From an uncultured Christensenellaceae bacterium (GTDB taxonomy: Bacteria > Bacillota > Clostridia > Christensenellales > Pumilibacteraceae): DNA of 43,826 nucleotides. A program made the translations under genes and the position numbers. The stretch is taken from assembly GCA_910587805.1 (NCBI GenBank), contig CAJUNM010000016.1, positions 1 to 43,826 of the forward strand. Reading direction: 5' to 3'. A model generated the notes under the pieces. It saw only the letters and a program-made list of their open reading frames with translations, was not told the origin of the DNA and made no database searches. Of this stretch, positions 7,533 to 15,633 are shown piece after piece (within the stretch, counting starts at the first letter, position 1; each line of letters starts with the position of its first letter).

Positions 7533-8054
7533 ATGATCAAGAAAGTACAATTGTTAAATAAGATATTAAGCGTGGCGTTGTCTGTTGCAATAATTTTTTT
7601 CGTATCGTCGATATTTTGCGGTTGCATTGATAATAATAACAGTGACGAGCTGCTGCGCCTGCATATCCGAGCCAACTCGAATGCGGACGGCGATCAAGCG
7701 GTCAAGCTTTCGGTACGCGACGCCGTAAATTCGTACATCTGCGAAAACGTAAACAAAACGAGTTTCGCCGAGGCGTACGAGGACATTCGCACCAAGCTCG
7801 ACGGCATATCGTATATCGCCGCGAGCGTGCTCGAGCAAAACGGGTATTACTACGGCGCGCGGGCTAAACTCGCAAAAGAGTATTTCCCGACGCGCAAGTA
7901 CGGTAAAACCACCGTGCCCGAGGGCTGTTACGACGCGCTCATAATAGAGCTTGGCGAGGCTAAGGGCGATAATTGGTGGTGCGTTATATACCCGCCGTTG
8001 TGCTACGGTTCGAGCTTCGAGTATAAATCCATATTTGCGGAGCTGTTCGGTTGA
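7533..8054 (+). CDS. spoIIR: Stage II sporulation protein R
   Basis: SpoIIR is the forespore signal that crosses into the intermembrane space and triggers SpoIIGA to process pro-sigma-E in the mother cell. The 173-residue protein has an N-terminal hydrophobic segment (about residues 9-30) ending in CGC, then the family core: LLRLHIRANSN near residue 42, VKLSVRDAV, EYFPTRKYG, VPEGCYDAL and the signature KGDNWWCVIYPPLCYG near the end. I choose ATG 7533 because it gives a proper short N-terminus before the export segment and follows the sigma-F-like promoter; a reading frame open to 7479 gives an implausible extension. No Shine-Dalgarno is visible. The gene lies between ispE and the SleB-like gene. 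Confidence 0.9.
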   Translation: MIKKVQLLNKILSVALSVAIIFFVSSIFCGCIDNNNSDELLRLHIRANSNADGDQAVKLSVRDAVNSYICENVNKTSFAEAYEDIRTKLDGISYIAASVLEQNGYYYGARAKLAKEYFPTRKYGKTTVPEGCYDALIIELGEAKGDNWWCVIYPPLCYGSSFEYKSIFAELFG

Positions 8055-8091
8055 GCATGCGTCGCGCTCGTCGAAAATAAAGTATATCGGG

Positions 8092-9246
8092 ATGATCATG
8101 TTAGTCACAAAAGAAAAAGTATTCAAACGCGTCGCGCTCGCGGCGTCGGCAATCGCGTTGTGCGCGATGCTTGTCATGCTTGTACCGACACTCGCTTTCG
8201 CGGACGTGTCCAAGGGCAACACGTACGGCAACGTCGCCGCCGTTCAGGCTCGGCTCAAGACCTACGGCTATTACTCTTCGACCGTGGACGGAACTTGGGG
8301 CGCAAACACGACCGCGGCGGTCAAGCGTTTCCAGACCGCAATGGGTTTGACGTCGGACGGCGTAGTGGGCGGCGCAACCGAGCGCGCGCTGTCGCTCAAG
8401 CTCCCCGTTTCCGGCGGCATAAGCAAGGGTAAGACCGCTGCTAATATAGCCGCGTTGCAAGCTCGGCTGAAAACGCGCGGTTATTATCGTTCGACTGTCG
8501 ACGGCAAATGGGGTAACAAAACGCTCGGCGCGCTGCTTTCTTTCCAATCGGATAAAGGTTTGACCGTGGACGGCGTAGCGGGCGGAGCAACCGAGCGCGC
8601 GCTCGGCGTTACGCTTAAGATAGGCGAACGCACCGGCGGCGTGTCCAAGGGCAGAACGACCGAGAACGTAAAAAAGATACAGACCGCGCTCAAAAACGCG
8701 GGATATTACCGCTCGACGGTAGACGGCGTTTGGGGCAGGAACACGATGTGCGCCGTTATGGCGTTTCAATCCGACAAGGGACTTACCGTAGACGGCGTAG
8801 TGGGCGGTTCTACCGAACGCGCGCTCGGTGTGTCGCTTGCAAGCGGATCTAATACCGGCTCGAACATAGGCACAGGCTCCGTAGGCAATATCAGTCAGAG
8901 CGATCTCGATCTTTTGGCGCGCTGCGTTTACGGCGAGGCTCGGGGCGAGCCGTATACCGGTCAAGTCGCTATCGCGGCGGTCGTTCTCAATCGCGTGCGC
9001 TCGTCCAAATTCCCCAATACCATCTCGGGCGTTATTTATCAGCGCGGAGCGTTTACGGCGGTGAGCGACGGACAGATCAATCTTACGCCCAATGAAACCG
9101 CATACAAAGCGGCGCGCGAGGCGCTCGGCGGACACGACCCCACGGGCGGCTGCTTGTACTACTACAATCCCGCTACGGCTACCTCGAGCTGGATATGGAC
9201 GTTGACTGTGCATCTGCGCATAGGTAGGCACAACTTCGCGCTCTGA
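8092..9246 (+). CDS. SleB-like spore cortex-lytic or cell-wall hydrolase
   Basis: A secreted 384-residue peptidoglycan hydrolase. A signal peptide covers about residues 1-37, ending in TLAFA. Three peptidoglycan-binding type 1 repeats follow at about 41-100, 108-167 and 183-242, each with the YGYYSSTVDGTWG, FQ and ERAL landmarks. The C-terminal Hydrolase_2 domain starts near residue 267 with LDLLARCVYGEARGEPYTGQ; the Glu of YGEARGE is the expected lytic transglycosylase residue of SleB. SleB of Bacillus has only one binding repeat, so three is more than usual. ATG 8098 is an equally possible start; both have weak ribosome-binding sites. The YpeB-like gene follows at 55 nt, which supports the germination assignment over a vegetative hydrolase. 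Confidence 0.85.
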   Translation: MIMLVTKEKVFKRVALAASAIALCAMLVMLVPTLAFADVSKGNTYGNVAAVQARLKTYGYYSSTVDGTWGANTTAAVKRFQTAMGLTSDGVVGGATERALSLKLPVSGGISKGKTAANIAALQARLKTRGYYRSTVDGKWGNKTLGALLSFQSDKGLTVDGVAGGATERALGVTLKIGERTGGVSKGRTTENVKKIQTALKNAGYYRSTVDGVWGRNTMCAVMAFQSDKGLTVDGVVGGSTERALGVSLASGSNTGSNIGTGSVGNISQSDLDLLARCVYGEARGEPYTGQVAIAAVVLNRVRSSKFPNTISGVIYQRGAFTAVSDGQINLTPNETAYKAAREALGGHDPTGGCLYYYNPATATSSWIWTLTVHLRIGRHNFAL

Positions 9247-9300
9247 TGAGTAAAATTATTCGTCATATAAAATTTCTAAATAAACTATCGAGGAAAAACT

Positions 9301-10446
9301 ATGGAAAACAATAATCACATCAAACAGTCAAGGGAAGAAAAGCGTAACGGCTATTTTACGGTTGCGGCTGTGGTATCGGCGTTGCTGTTCGCGATATTCG
9401 GACTTGTTCCCGCATTGTGGGTAGGCGTAGCGCGGCACAAGCAAGCGCCCGATAACGACAGACGCATGTCGCGCATGCTGCTCGTCGACGCGGCGGGATC
9501 ATTGCGCGGCGCGCTGTCCGCCATGCGGCTTTGCAACGAGCCTGAAACCGCGGAAAGCGTGGGCAAAACGGCGCTCGTGTACGTTGTGCGCGCCGAGACC
9601 GCGCTCGAGTGCGAGGAGGACGGATACGAATCGTCGCGAGATAAGGAAGAGTTCCTGAACGACGTGTACGCGGTGCTTACCGCGCCCGATCCCATGGAAG
9701 CGGCTTACCGCGCGGAGCTAATGTACGAGTATTCGGTCAAATTCTACGATCACGTGACCAACGGCGCCGACTTCGGTTATAACGGCGAGCTTGCCGCTAA
9801 GCCGACGACGTTGCCCGCGCCCCCGCCCGAACCTACGGAAAACGATATTTCCGCATCCGCCGATTTCGTCAAACGCATACTCGATGCGGATAGCGCGCAG
9901 CATATCGGCGGTTGGGACGGTAAGATCGAGTACGAGGTCACGCGCGATTCGGTGTCCGGTTACGCGCTCACCGATGGCAAGCGCATTGCGGAGTTTTCGT
10001 TCTCGCACGACGGGCAAACGCAAAACGGCGAAGTCGATACCGATAAAGCCGTAGAGACGGCGCTCGACTGCGCGGCTGCATGCGGGTATCCGAATATGGA
10101 AGCGTACAATATCGAAGTGAACGGCAACGCCGCGATCGTAATGCTGTGCAAGAACATCGACGGCGCGAAGTGCAGCGGCGAGTGTGCGACGGTGACGGTC
10201 GTAAACGGCGCGGCGCAGTCGTTCCGCTCCGGCGATTGCGATTGCGATCATGATGTGCCGAGCGTTAAAGTGGAAGAAAGCAAGGCTCGTTCCGCCGCGC
10301 CCAAGGCGAGCGGCGAAGGCGTGCTTGTAACTTATAACGACGGAAAGCGCGACAGGGTTTGCTATGAATACCGCTACGAGCTTGACGACGGCGTGCATTA
10401 TGTCTACGTCTGCGCCGAAAACGGCAAGCAGGCAAAGGTAAAATAA
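9301..10446 (+). CDS. YpeB-like germination protein
   Basis: A 381-residue membrane-anchored protein with one N-terminal transmembrane segment at about residues 18-42 and a long extracytoplasmic part. The middle contains an alpha-helical region, a proline-rich linker (TTLPAPPPEP near 173), and then two modules resembling PepSY repeats, with a clear CGYPNMEAYN element near residue 261. In Bacillus, YpeB holds SleB in an inactive, stable form in the spore and is encoded directly after it. The order here is the same. The sequence is divergent and cysteine-rich near DCDCDHD (about residue 314), which is not typical, so I rate the assignment as likely but not certain. ATG 9301 has a GAGG box (9291-9294). 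Confidence 0.65.
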   Translation: MENNNHIKQSREEKRNGYFTVAAVVSALLFAIFGLVPALWVGVARHKQAPDNDRRMSRMLLVDAAGSLRGALSAMRLCNEPETAESVGKTALVYVVRAETALECEEDGYESSRDKEEFLNDVYAVLTAPDPMEAAYRAELMYEYSVKFYDHVTNGADFGYNGELAAKPTTLPAPPPEPTENDISASADFVKRILDADSAQHIGGWDGKIEYEVTRDSVSGYALTDGKRIAEFSFSHDGQTQNGEVDTDKAVETALDCAAACGYPNMEAYNIEVNGNAAIVMLCKNIDGAKCSGECATVTVVNGAAQSFRSGDCDCDHDVPSVKVEESKARSAAPKASGEGVLVTYNDGKRDRVCYEYRYELDDGVHYVYVCAENGKQAKVK

Positions 10447-10489
10447 ATCAGAAAAAACAATCGCAATTTTATAAATTTTAATAAATCGG

Positions 10490-10518
10490 TTGCAAAGCCG
10501 CCGTCTTTGTGCTAAAAT
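10490..10518 (+). promoter_or_regulatory. Promoter for the corA leader ORF
   Basis: TTGCAA (10490-10495), 17-bp spacer, TAAAAT (10513-10518). The predicted start near 10525 puts the complete ribosome-binding site of the leader ORF at the extreme 5' end of the mRNA. Confidence 0.6.
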
Positions 10519-10536
10519 AACGGTAGGAGGACGGCA

Positions 10537-10587
10537 ATGGACAGTACCGACGACAGTAGTCATTATAAAGCCGCGCTCGTTATGTGA
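10537..10587 (+). CDS. Candidate 16-residue leader peptide of corA
   Basis: ATG 10537 is preceded by a near-perfect TAGGAGG box (10524-10530) and encodes MDSTDDSSHYKAALVM. Its stop codon overlaps the GTG start of corA in the form GTGA, so ribosomes ending here can start on corA. corA has no Shine-Dalgarno of its own, which makes the small ORF the likely ribosome entry point. The early cluster of Asp residues (2, 5, 6) recalls leader peptides of Mg transporters in Salmonella and E. coli, in which acidic N-terminal residues destabilise the ribosome at low Mg. That parallel is an inference. An alternative is a frameshifted remnant of a longer corA N-terminus. Confidence 0.55.
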   Translation: MDSTDDSSHYKAALVM

Positions 10588-11576
10588 AATTCACAGCGGG
10601 CGCGATGCCCGTTGTTAAAAATATCATGCTTAAAGTGTACGCTATGGAAAGCGGCAAGCGCGAACTCGTCGAATGCGACGCCGTCGCGCCGGGCGCATGG
10701 ATAAATCTCGAAAACCCGTCCGATCGTGAGATTGAAAAGATCACCACCGAAACGGGCATACCCGAAGACATGATAAAAGCGGCGCTCGATGAAGAAGAGC
10801 GCGCGCATATAGATACCGACGGCGACTGCACGCTTATCGTAATAGATATTCCCGTTATCAACGAGGAAAAGGACGATTACGTATATTCCACGCTGCCGCT
10901 CGCTATAATCAATACCGACGATTATTTCGTTACCGTGTGTTTGCGCGAAACGTCGGTTTTGGGCGAGTTCGTCAACAACGCCGTGCGCAACTTCGACGTG
11001 AACAAGCGCACGCGGTTTTTGTATCAGATTCTGTATACCAACGCGACCAAATACCTGCACTATCTCAAAATGATAGACAGATCGGCGAGCCGAATACAGC
11101 ATTCGTTGCACCGCGCGCTTAAAAACACCGAGCTTATTAAGCTGTTGGCGCTCGATAAAGCGCTCGTTTATTTTTCCACGTCGCTCAACGCAAACCAAGT
11201 AGTAATAGACAGGATCAAGCAGCTTTCGCTCGTCAAGCACTACGAGGACGATAACGATCTGCTCGACGACGTTATAATAGAGAACAAGCAAGCGATCGAA
11301 ATGGCGTCCATCCACCGAGAAGTATTGTCGGGCACTATGGACGCATTCGCGTCGGTCATATCCAACAATCAAAACATAGTAATGAAACTGCTCACGGCTA
11401 TAACGATTTTACTCACTATCCCTACGCTTATATCGAGTTTGTGGGGCATGAACGTTTGGGTGCCGTTCGGCGAGGGCAGCGTTGCGTATCAATACGGATT
11501 TTGGATAGTACTCGGCATTATTGCCGCGATACTCGTTCCGGTTATAATCATAATGATAAAAAAGAAAATGTTCTGA
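10584..11576 (+). CDS. corA: CorA-type magnesium transporter
   Basis: A divalent-cation channel of the inner membrane that takes up Mg2+, or possibly Co2+ or Ni2+. The 330-residue protein has the usual large cytosolic N-terminal domain (WINLENPSDREIEKI near 33), a long helix, and two C-terminal transmembrane segments. The selectivity motif Gly288-Met289-Asn290 lies in SLWGMNVW at the end of the first. The C-terminus ends in a basic IKKKMF, as in the family. The start is uncertain: GTG 10584 overlaps the leader ORF, and ATG 10605 and ATG 10626 follow in frame; ATG 10626 (MLKVYAMESG) resembles most family N-termini. None has a clear ribosome-binding site, so translation probably depends on the leader ORF. 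A strong terminator ends the unit. Confidence 0.9.
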   Translation: MKFTAGAMPVVKNIMLKVYAMESGKRELVECDAVAPGAWINLENPSDREIEKITTETGIPEDMIKAALDEEERAHIDTDGDCTLIVIDIPVINEEKDDYVYSTLPLAIINTDDYFVTVCLRETSVLGEFVNNAVRNFDVNKRTRFLYQILYTNATKYLHYLKMIDRSASRIQHSLHRALKNTELIKLLALDKALVYFSTSLNANQVVIDRIKQLSLVKHYEDDNDLLDDVIIENKQAIEMASIHREVLSGTMDAFASVISNNQNIVMKLLTAITILLTIPTLISSLWGMNVWVPFGEGSVAYQYGFWIVLGIIAAILVPVIIIMIKKKMF

Positions 11577-11595
11577 CGACACGAACAGCGGCTTT

Positions 11596-11632
11596 ACGGA
11601 TCCTCTCCGATTTTGCGGAGGGGATCCGTTTT
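11596..11632 (+). terminator. Intrinsic terminator after corA
   Basis: ACGGATCCTCTCCG (11596-11609) pairs over 14 bp, with one G-U, with CGGAGGGGATCCGT (11616-11629), followed by TTT. Confidence 0.85.
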
Positions 11633-11694
11633 GCGCGAATTATGTTGTATTTTGCAAATTTGAGCTAATTTTTACAATAAATAATATAATAGGA

Positions 11695-11723
11695 TTGACA
11701 AAGTTTATTCGCGGTTGTATAAT
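11695..11723 (+). promoter_or_regulatory. Perfect-consensus promoter abutting the polyampholyte gene
   Basis: TTGACA (11695-11700), 17-bp spacer, TATAAT (11718-11723). The -10 box ends 7 nt before ATG 11731, which predicts a leaderless transcript for the operon 11731-14750. Confidence 0.8.
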
Positions 11724-11730
11724 TAAAGCT

Positions 11731-13200
11731 ATGGATTGGAGCAAGACCGAAAATATAATATTCGTTTCAGTCGTCGGCGCGGCTATTCTTTTCTTTTTGG
11801 CAACGGCTATCGCAGTCATTGCAAAAGGCAAGCGTGCGTGCAAGGCGGGGGACGTTTTATTGCGAATCGCAAGCTCGCTTGCGTTCGCGTGCTCGGTCGC
11901 GATGTTGGCATGCGTAGTGCTGTCGCAGCTCACGGGCGGCTATCGCATAGACGTGACTGCCGCGCCGACTTTGTATTTCGGCTCTCGAACCGTGGTGCTG
12001 CCCATGCCGAGATTGTTCGAGGCGTTGGCAACGTCGGTCGGTTCGAGTCTCGTCACGGGCATAACCGTAGTATCGCTTATCGCGCTTGTATGCGATTGCT
12101 TGCTTGCAAACAAAAAAGCGCACAAGGCAAACGTTGCGCAGCCGCAGCCTGCCGAGAACGAGAAACCCGAGCGGCTTTCGACGGATGAGAGCGTCGGCGA
12201 CGAGACTGCGGAAAACGCGCAAACCGCAAGCGAGGTTCGTTCCGAACCGGATACGGTCGAACGTCAAGACCCCGTCGAGCAAGCGACCGAAACTACGGAC
12301 GACGTTTTATCCGACGCGGCGGCGGTCGATAATGATAGCGTCGCAGTAAACGACGCGGATTACGGCGAGATCGTCGACGAGGATCGCGAGGTTCCCGAAC
12401 CTGCGTTAGGCGACGAGGAAAAGCCGTGGTATAACGAGGACGGCGAGTTCGATCTCGACGGGAACGCCGAAGGCAATGTCGAGAGCAATGCGGATGAGTT
12501 CGAGTCTGCCGCGCCGACCGCCGAAACCGACGATCGACCGATCGAGAGCGAGACGAAACCGAACGTTTCGGAAACGGAAACGCAATCGGTCGACACGCTT
12601 TACGATGATACCGAATATACATACGACGAAGCATCTGTCGAACAAGAACCCGAACCCGTATCGGAACAGGATCGGCAGGACGATCTCGAAACGTTTTATG
12701 ACCCCGAGCCGAAATCGGAGCGCGAACCCGAGGCGGAGACACGCGAATACGATGCGGCGGACGTTCGCGACGACGCCGAGACGGAGCAAGAGGACGATAT
12801 AGCGCGCGGCGATCGCGAACTCGAGGAATTTCTCAAAGAGAGCTGGGAGCCTGACAGGGATATTTATATTCCCGAGATACGCACGGTTGCCAGAGGCAAG
12901 AGCGACACGCCACGCGCGCAGAGCGGAAAGAGTAAAGCGCAGAGGAGCAAGAGCGGTTCGGCAAAGAGCAAGGCGGACGCAGCAAAGCCGAGTGCGAAAA
13001 AGCCGAATAAGCGCGGCGGAGCAAAGTCCGCGGCAAAAGAGAGCGCGGCGACCGATAACAAGTCGTTGCCTATGGGGCGCAGGTACGTTATAATCGACAG
13101 GCGCAGCGCGGTCAATATTTTCAGCGACTATCTCAAGGAACGCGATAAGCAAGACAAGGATAAACTTGAGTCGTCAATAAATAAAATCATACTTAAGTAG
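11731..13200 (+). CDS. Membrane-anchored polyampholyte protein of unknown function
   Basis: A 489-residue protein I do not recognise. It has three predicted transmembrane segments near the N-terminus (about residues 11-31, 43-63 and 93-115). A region of some 250 residues follows (about 125-370), dominated by Glu and Asp with scattered Ser, Thr and Pro. A Lys-, Ala- and Ser-rich basic stretch (about 385-450, repeats such as KSKA, KKPNKRGG) comes next, and a folded-looking C-terminus (RRYVIIDRRSAVNIFSDYLKERDKQ). The charge pattern suggests a disordered cytoplasmic arm with opposite charges at each end. The frame is open to a TTG at 11695 inside the promoter, so ATG 11731 is the better start. 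No ribosome-binding site precedes it. The ROK kinase gene follows after 9 nt. Confidence 0.7.
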   Translation: MDWSKTENIIFVSVVGAAILFFLATAIAVIAKGKRACKAGDVLLRIASSLAFACSVAMLACVVLSQLTGGYRIDVTAAPTLYFGSRTVVLPMPRLFEALATSVGSSLVTGITVVSLIALVCDCLLANKKAHKANVAQPQPAENEKPERLSTDESVGDETAENAQTASEVRSEPDTVERQDPVEQATETTDDVLSDAAAVDNDSVAVNDADYGEIVDEDREVPEPALGDEEKPWYNEDGEFDLDGNAEGNVESNADEFESAAPTAETDDRPIESETKPNVSETETQSVDTLYDDTEYTYDEASVEQEPEPVSEQDRQDDLETFYDPEPKSEREPEAETREYDAADVRDDAETEQEDDIARGDRELEEFLKESWEPDRDIYIPEIRTVARGKSDTPRAQSGKSKAQRSKSGSAKSKADAAKPSAKKPNKRGGAKSAAKESAATDNKSLPMGRRYVIIDRRSAVNIFSDYLKERDKQDKDKLESSINKIILK

Positions 13201-13209
13201 GGGTGGTAT

Positions 13210-14172
13210 ATGATGTACTGTGTCGGCGTTGACATCGGCGGCATGTCGATTAAAGCAGCCGTAGTAGACAACAAGGGCAACGTTCTCAAAAAGGACAAAG
13301 TGGTTACCGACGTCGAAGGCGGCGAGGATAAGATAATTTCGGATATAGGCGAGCTTGTTTTGTCGCTCGTAGATCCCAATGACCGCAATTTCGTAGGCAT
13401 CGGCATAGGATGCCCCGGCGCTATCAATTCGGCGGCGGGCACTGTCGATCAGGCTTACAATCTCAATTGGACGGACGTTCCGCTCGCGGAAAAGCTGTCG
13501 CGCATAATCAACCGTCCTATAAAAATAAGCAACGACGCTAACGTGGCTGCGCTCGGCGAAACCATGTTCGGAGTCGGCAGAATGTACTCCGACACGATAT
13601 TCATCACGCTCGGCACGGGCGTGGGCGGCGGCGTTATAATAAACAACAAGCTGTACGAGGGCAACGAGAGCAAAGGCGGCGAGCTTGGGCATATGGTCAT
13701 TCAAGTGGACGGCGAACAATGCAGTTGCGGGCGCAAGGGCTGTATGGAAGCGTATTGCAGCGCGACGGCGCTCATTCGCGACACGCGCCGCGCCATGGAG
13801 AAAAATCCCGATTCGCTCATGTGGAAGTTCTCGCCGACTCTCGACGAAGTAAACGGAAAAACGGCGTTCGAGTGCCGCAAAAAAGGCGACAAGGCGGCGA
13901 CCGAAGTAGTCGACAAATACGTCAAGTATCTGGGCGAGGGCATGCTCAATTTCGCAAACATATTCCGTCCGCAAGCCATAATCATCGGCGGCGGAGTGAG
14001 CGCGCAAAAAGACTATCTTATAGATATGCTCAAGGATTATTGCAAAGAGCGGTTGTACGGCTTTGCCGGCATGCCGAGGTTCGACGTTTTGACGGCGCAG
14101 CTCGGCAACGACGCGGGCATGGTCGGCGCGGCGGCGCTCATTTTTTCGGAAGTGAACGCGTCGCGCAAGTGA
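13210..14172 (+). CDS. ROK-family sugar kinase (glucokinase-like)
   Basis: Phosphorylates a hexose, most likely glucose, with ATP in the cytosol. The 320-residue protein has the ATP-binding start DIGGMSIKAAVVD, the catalytic Asp109 in ISNDANVAALGE, the glycine loop TLGTGVGGGVIINNKL, and the ROK zinc motif CSCGRKGCMEAYCS preceded by GHMVI, whose His is the other zinc ligand. The C-terminal GGGVSAQKDYLI loop is also typical. ROK repressors have an N-terminal helix-turn-helix domain; none is present, so this is a kinase and not a regulator. ATG 13210 and ATG 13213 are both possible after the GGGGTGG box. It shares an operon with the unknown membrane protein upstream. Confidence 0.9.
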   Translation: MMYCVGVDIGGMSIKAAVVDNKGNVLKKDKVVTDVEGGEDKIISDIGELVLSLVDPNDRNFVGIGIGCPGAINSAAGTVDQAYNLNWTDVPLAEKLSRIINRPIKISNDANVAALGETMFGVGRMYSDTIFITLGTGVGGGVIINNKLYEGNESKGGELGHMVIQVDGEQCSCGRKGCMEAYCSATALIRDTRRAMEKNPDSLMWKFSPTLDEVNGKTAFECRKKGDKAATEVVDKYVKYLGEGMLNFANIFRPQAIIIGGGVSAQKDYLIDMLKDYCKERLYGFAGMPRFDVLTAQLGNDAGMVGAAALIFSEVNASRK

Positions 14173-14210
14173 GTTATTAACGGGCGCAAGCCCCAAAAGG
14201 AGATATAACC

Positions 14211-14750
14211 ATGAAAAGTCTCAAAGGGACAAAAACCGAAGAAAATCTTATGACCGCGTTTTCGGGCGAGAGCATGGCGAGAAACAAGTACGATTACTAT
14301 GCGTCGCGCGCCAAAAAAGACGGATACGAACAAATAGCAAGCATATTCGCCGAGACTGCCGGTAACGAGAAAGAGCATGCAAAACTGTGGTTCAAGCTGT
14401 TGCACGGCGGCATAAACGATACGCTCACAAATCTCAAAGACGCGGCGGACGGCGAGCACTACGAGTGGACGGACATGTACAAAACGTTTGCCGAAGTAGC
14501 CGATCAAGAGGGATTTACGCAGATCGCGGAACTTTTCCGCAAGGTCGGCGCGATAGAAAAAACGCACGAGGAGCGTTATGCCAAGCTCGCGCTCAATATC
14601 GAAAGCGAGAGCGTATTCAAAAAAGGCACGCAGGTGGTTTGGGTTTGTCTCAATTGCGGACACATGCTCGTAGCCGACGAAGCGCCGCAAGTCTGTCCCG
14701 TATGCGCGCACCCGCGCTCGTTCTTCGCCATGAAAGCGGAAAATTATTGA
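14211..14750 (+). CDS. rbr: Rubrerythrin
   Basis: A non-haem iron protein that reduces hydrogen peroxide in anaerobes. The 179-residue protein has an N-terminal ferritin-like four-helix domain with the di-iron Glu and His ligands (TAFSGESMARNKYDYYA, AGNEKEHAKLWF) and a C-terminal rubredoxin-like domain with the iron cysteines in CLNCG and CPVCAHP. An AAAAGGAGA box stands at 14196-14204, ahead of ATG 14211. It is the last gene of the unit starting at 11731, and a strong terminator follows. Its presence supports a strictly anaerobic host. Confidence 0.95.
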   Translation: MKSLKGTKTEENLMTAFSGESMARNKYDYYASRAKKDGYEQIASIFAETAGNEKEHAKLWFKLLHGGINDTLTNLKDAADGEHYEWTDMYKTFAEVADQEGFTQIAELFRKVGAIEKTHEERYAKLALNIESESVFKKGTQVVWVCLNCGHMLVADEAPQVCPVCAHPRSFFAMKAENY

Positions 14751-14797
14751 CGGCGGACGGCGTAACTTCGCCGAAAAATACGTAACGGTCATCTGCG

Positions 14798-14829
14798 GAG
14801 CAGACGTTGTAAATGCGTCTGCTCTTTTT
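14798..14829 (+). terminator. Intrinsic terminator after rubrerythrin
   Basis: GAGCAGACG (14798-14806), 9-nt loop, CGTCTGCTC (14816-14824), TTTTT. Nine perfect pairs. Confidence 0.9.
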
Positions 14830-14841
14830 GTTTTCAAACAG

Positions 14842-14870
14842 TTGAAAAAATCGGGCGTATGTAGTATAAT
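14842..14870 (+). promoter_or_regulatory. Promoter for the flavodoxin-like gene
   Basis: TTGAAA (14842-14847), 17-bp spacer, TATAAT (14865-14870). The leader is only about 11 nt but holds a GAGG box. Confidence 0.75.
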
Positions 14871-14887
14871 GAACGTGCGAGGTAATA

Positions 14888-15541
14888 ATGAAAGACAGAC
14901 TTTTGATAGTTTTCCAATCCAAACACGGATACGTAAAGCGTTACGTAGATATAATAGGGAACGCTGTCGGGTGCGACGCCGTGCCCGCGGACAAGCTCAG
15001 GGGCGAGATGCTCGGATGTTACGATAAAATTCTGTTCATGGGCAGCTTGCGTAGCGGCGTGATAAGCGGATTGAAAAAGATCGCGCCGTACTACGACGTT
15101 ATATACAAAAAGCTCATCGTTTGCGGCATAGGCGTAACGCCGTTCCGCGATTATATGCCCGCGCGCGTCAAGGAGACTTCGGTAAGCGCAACGTACGAAA
15201 AATTCGTGCCGGTGTTCTACGCTCAAGGCGGATTTGACATAAAGGAGCTTTCGCGCATAGAAAAATGGGCGATAGGTTTCCGCATCAAGCAGTTGCAGGC
15301 GTCTCCCGTACCCAATGACGACGACGCATATTTCGTCGAGGCTGCAAAAACGCCCGTCGACGAAGTGAAAAAAGAAAATATAATGCCGCTCATAGATTAT
15401 CTCGAGGGCAGACCCGTCGACGCAAAACTTTATTCTCCGCCCGAGATAACCGATCCCGAAGAAGAAAAAAGATTTTTCGAGGAGATAGCCGAGGCAACGG
15501 GCGATAAGAAATCAAAAACAACCAAAGCAGCCAAAGACTGA
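14888..15541 (+). CDS. Flavodoxin-domain protein
   Basis: A 217-residue cytosolic protein with an N-terminal flavodoxin-like fold: LLIVFQSKHGYVKRYVDII corresponds to the FMN phosphate loop of the flavodoxin_5/HemG type, then YDKILFMGSLRSGVISGLKK and KKLIVCGIGV form the next strands. The second half (from about residue 100) is an extension with IEKWAIGFRIKQ and a Lys-rich C-terminal tail (KKSKTTKAAKD). It probably binds FMN and moves electrons, but the partner is unknown. Protoporphyrinogen oxidase HemG is a related possibility, though no haem genes are nearby. It is a single-gene unit between terminators. Confidence 0.75.
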   Translation: MKDRLLIVFQSKHGYVKRYVDIIGNAVGCDAVPADKLRGEMLGCYDKILFMGSLRSGVISGLKKIAPYYDVIYKKLIVCGIGVTPFRDYMPARVKETSVSATYEKFVPVFYAQGGFDIKELSRIEKWAIGFRIKQLQASPVPNDDDAYFVEAAKTPVDEVKKENIMPLIDYLEGRPVDAKLYSPPEITDPEEEKRFFEEIAEATGDKKSKTTKAAKD

Positions 15542-15568
15542 ATTTGTATTTATTTTATATTTTTTATG

Positions 15569-15602
15569 GAGCAAGCGTTAGAAATAGCGTTTGCTCATTT
15601 TT
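15569..15602 (+). terminator. Intrinsic terminator after the flavodoxin-like gene
   Basis: GAGCAAGCG (15569-15577) pairs with CGTTTGCTC (15588-15596), one G-U, followed by ATTTTTA. Confidence 0.8.
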
Positions 15603-15606
15603 ATAA

Positions 15607-15627
15607 GGTAGAGATTCTTCGGTACGC
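15607..15627 (+). repeat. Interspersed repeat, copy A
   Basis: GGTAGAGATTCTTCGGTACG and one further C, differing at two positions from the left end of the larger element at 24910-25031. Similar ends also occur near 31961 (reverse) and 40559. Confidence 0.7.
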
Positions 15628-15633
15628 TATTAT

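Noticed and set aside
8055..8084. Sigma-G promoter before the SleB-like gene (GCATG at 8055)
   Set aside because: The -35-like box is present, but the sequence 17-18 bp downstream does not resemble a sigma-G -10 box.
10537..10626. Frameshifted N-terminus of CorA instead of a leader ORF
   Set aside because: CorA relatives usually begin near MLKVYAM at ATG 10626, so nothing is missing; the small ORF has its own strong ribosome-binding site and a neat GTGA overlap. Not fully excluded.
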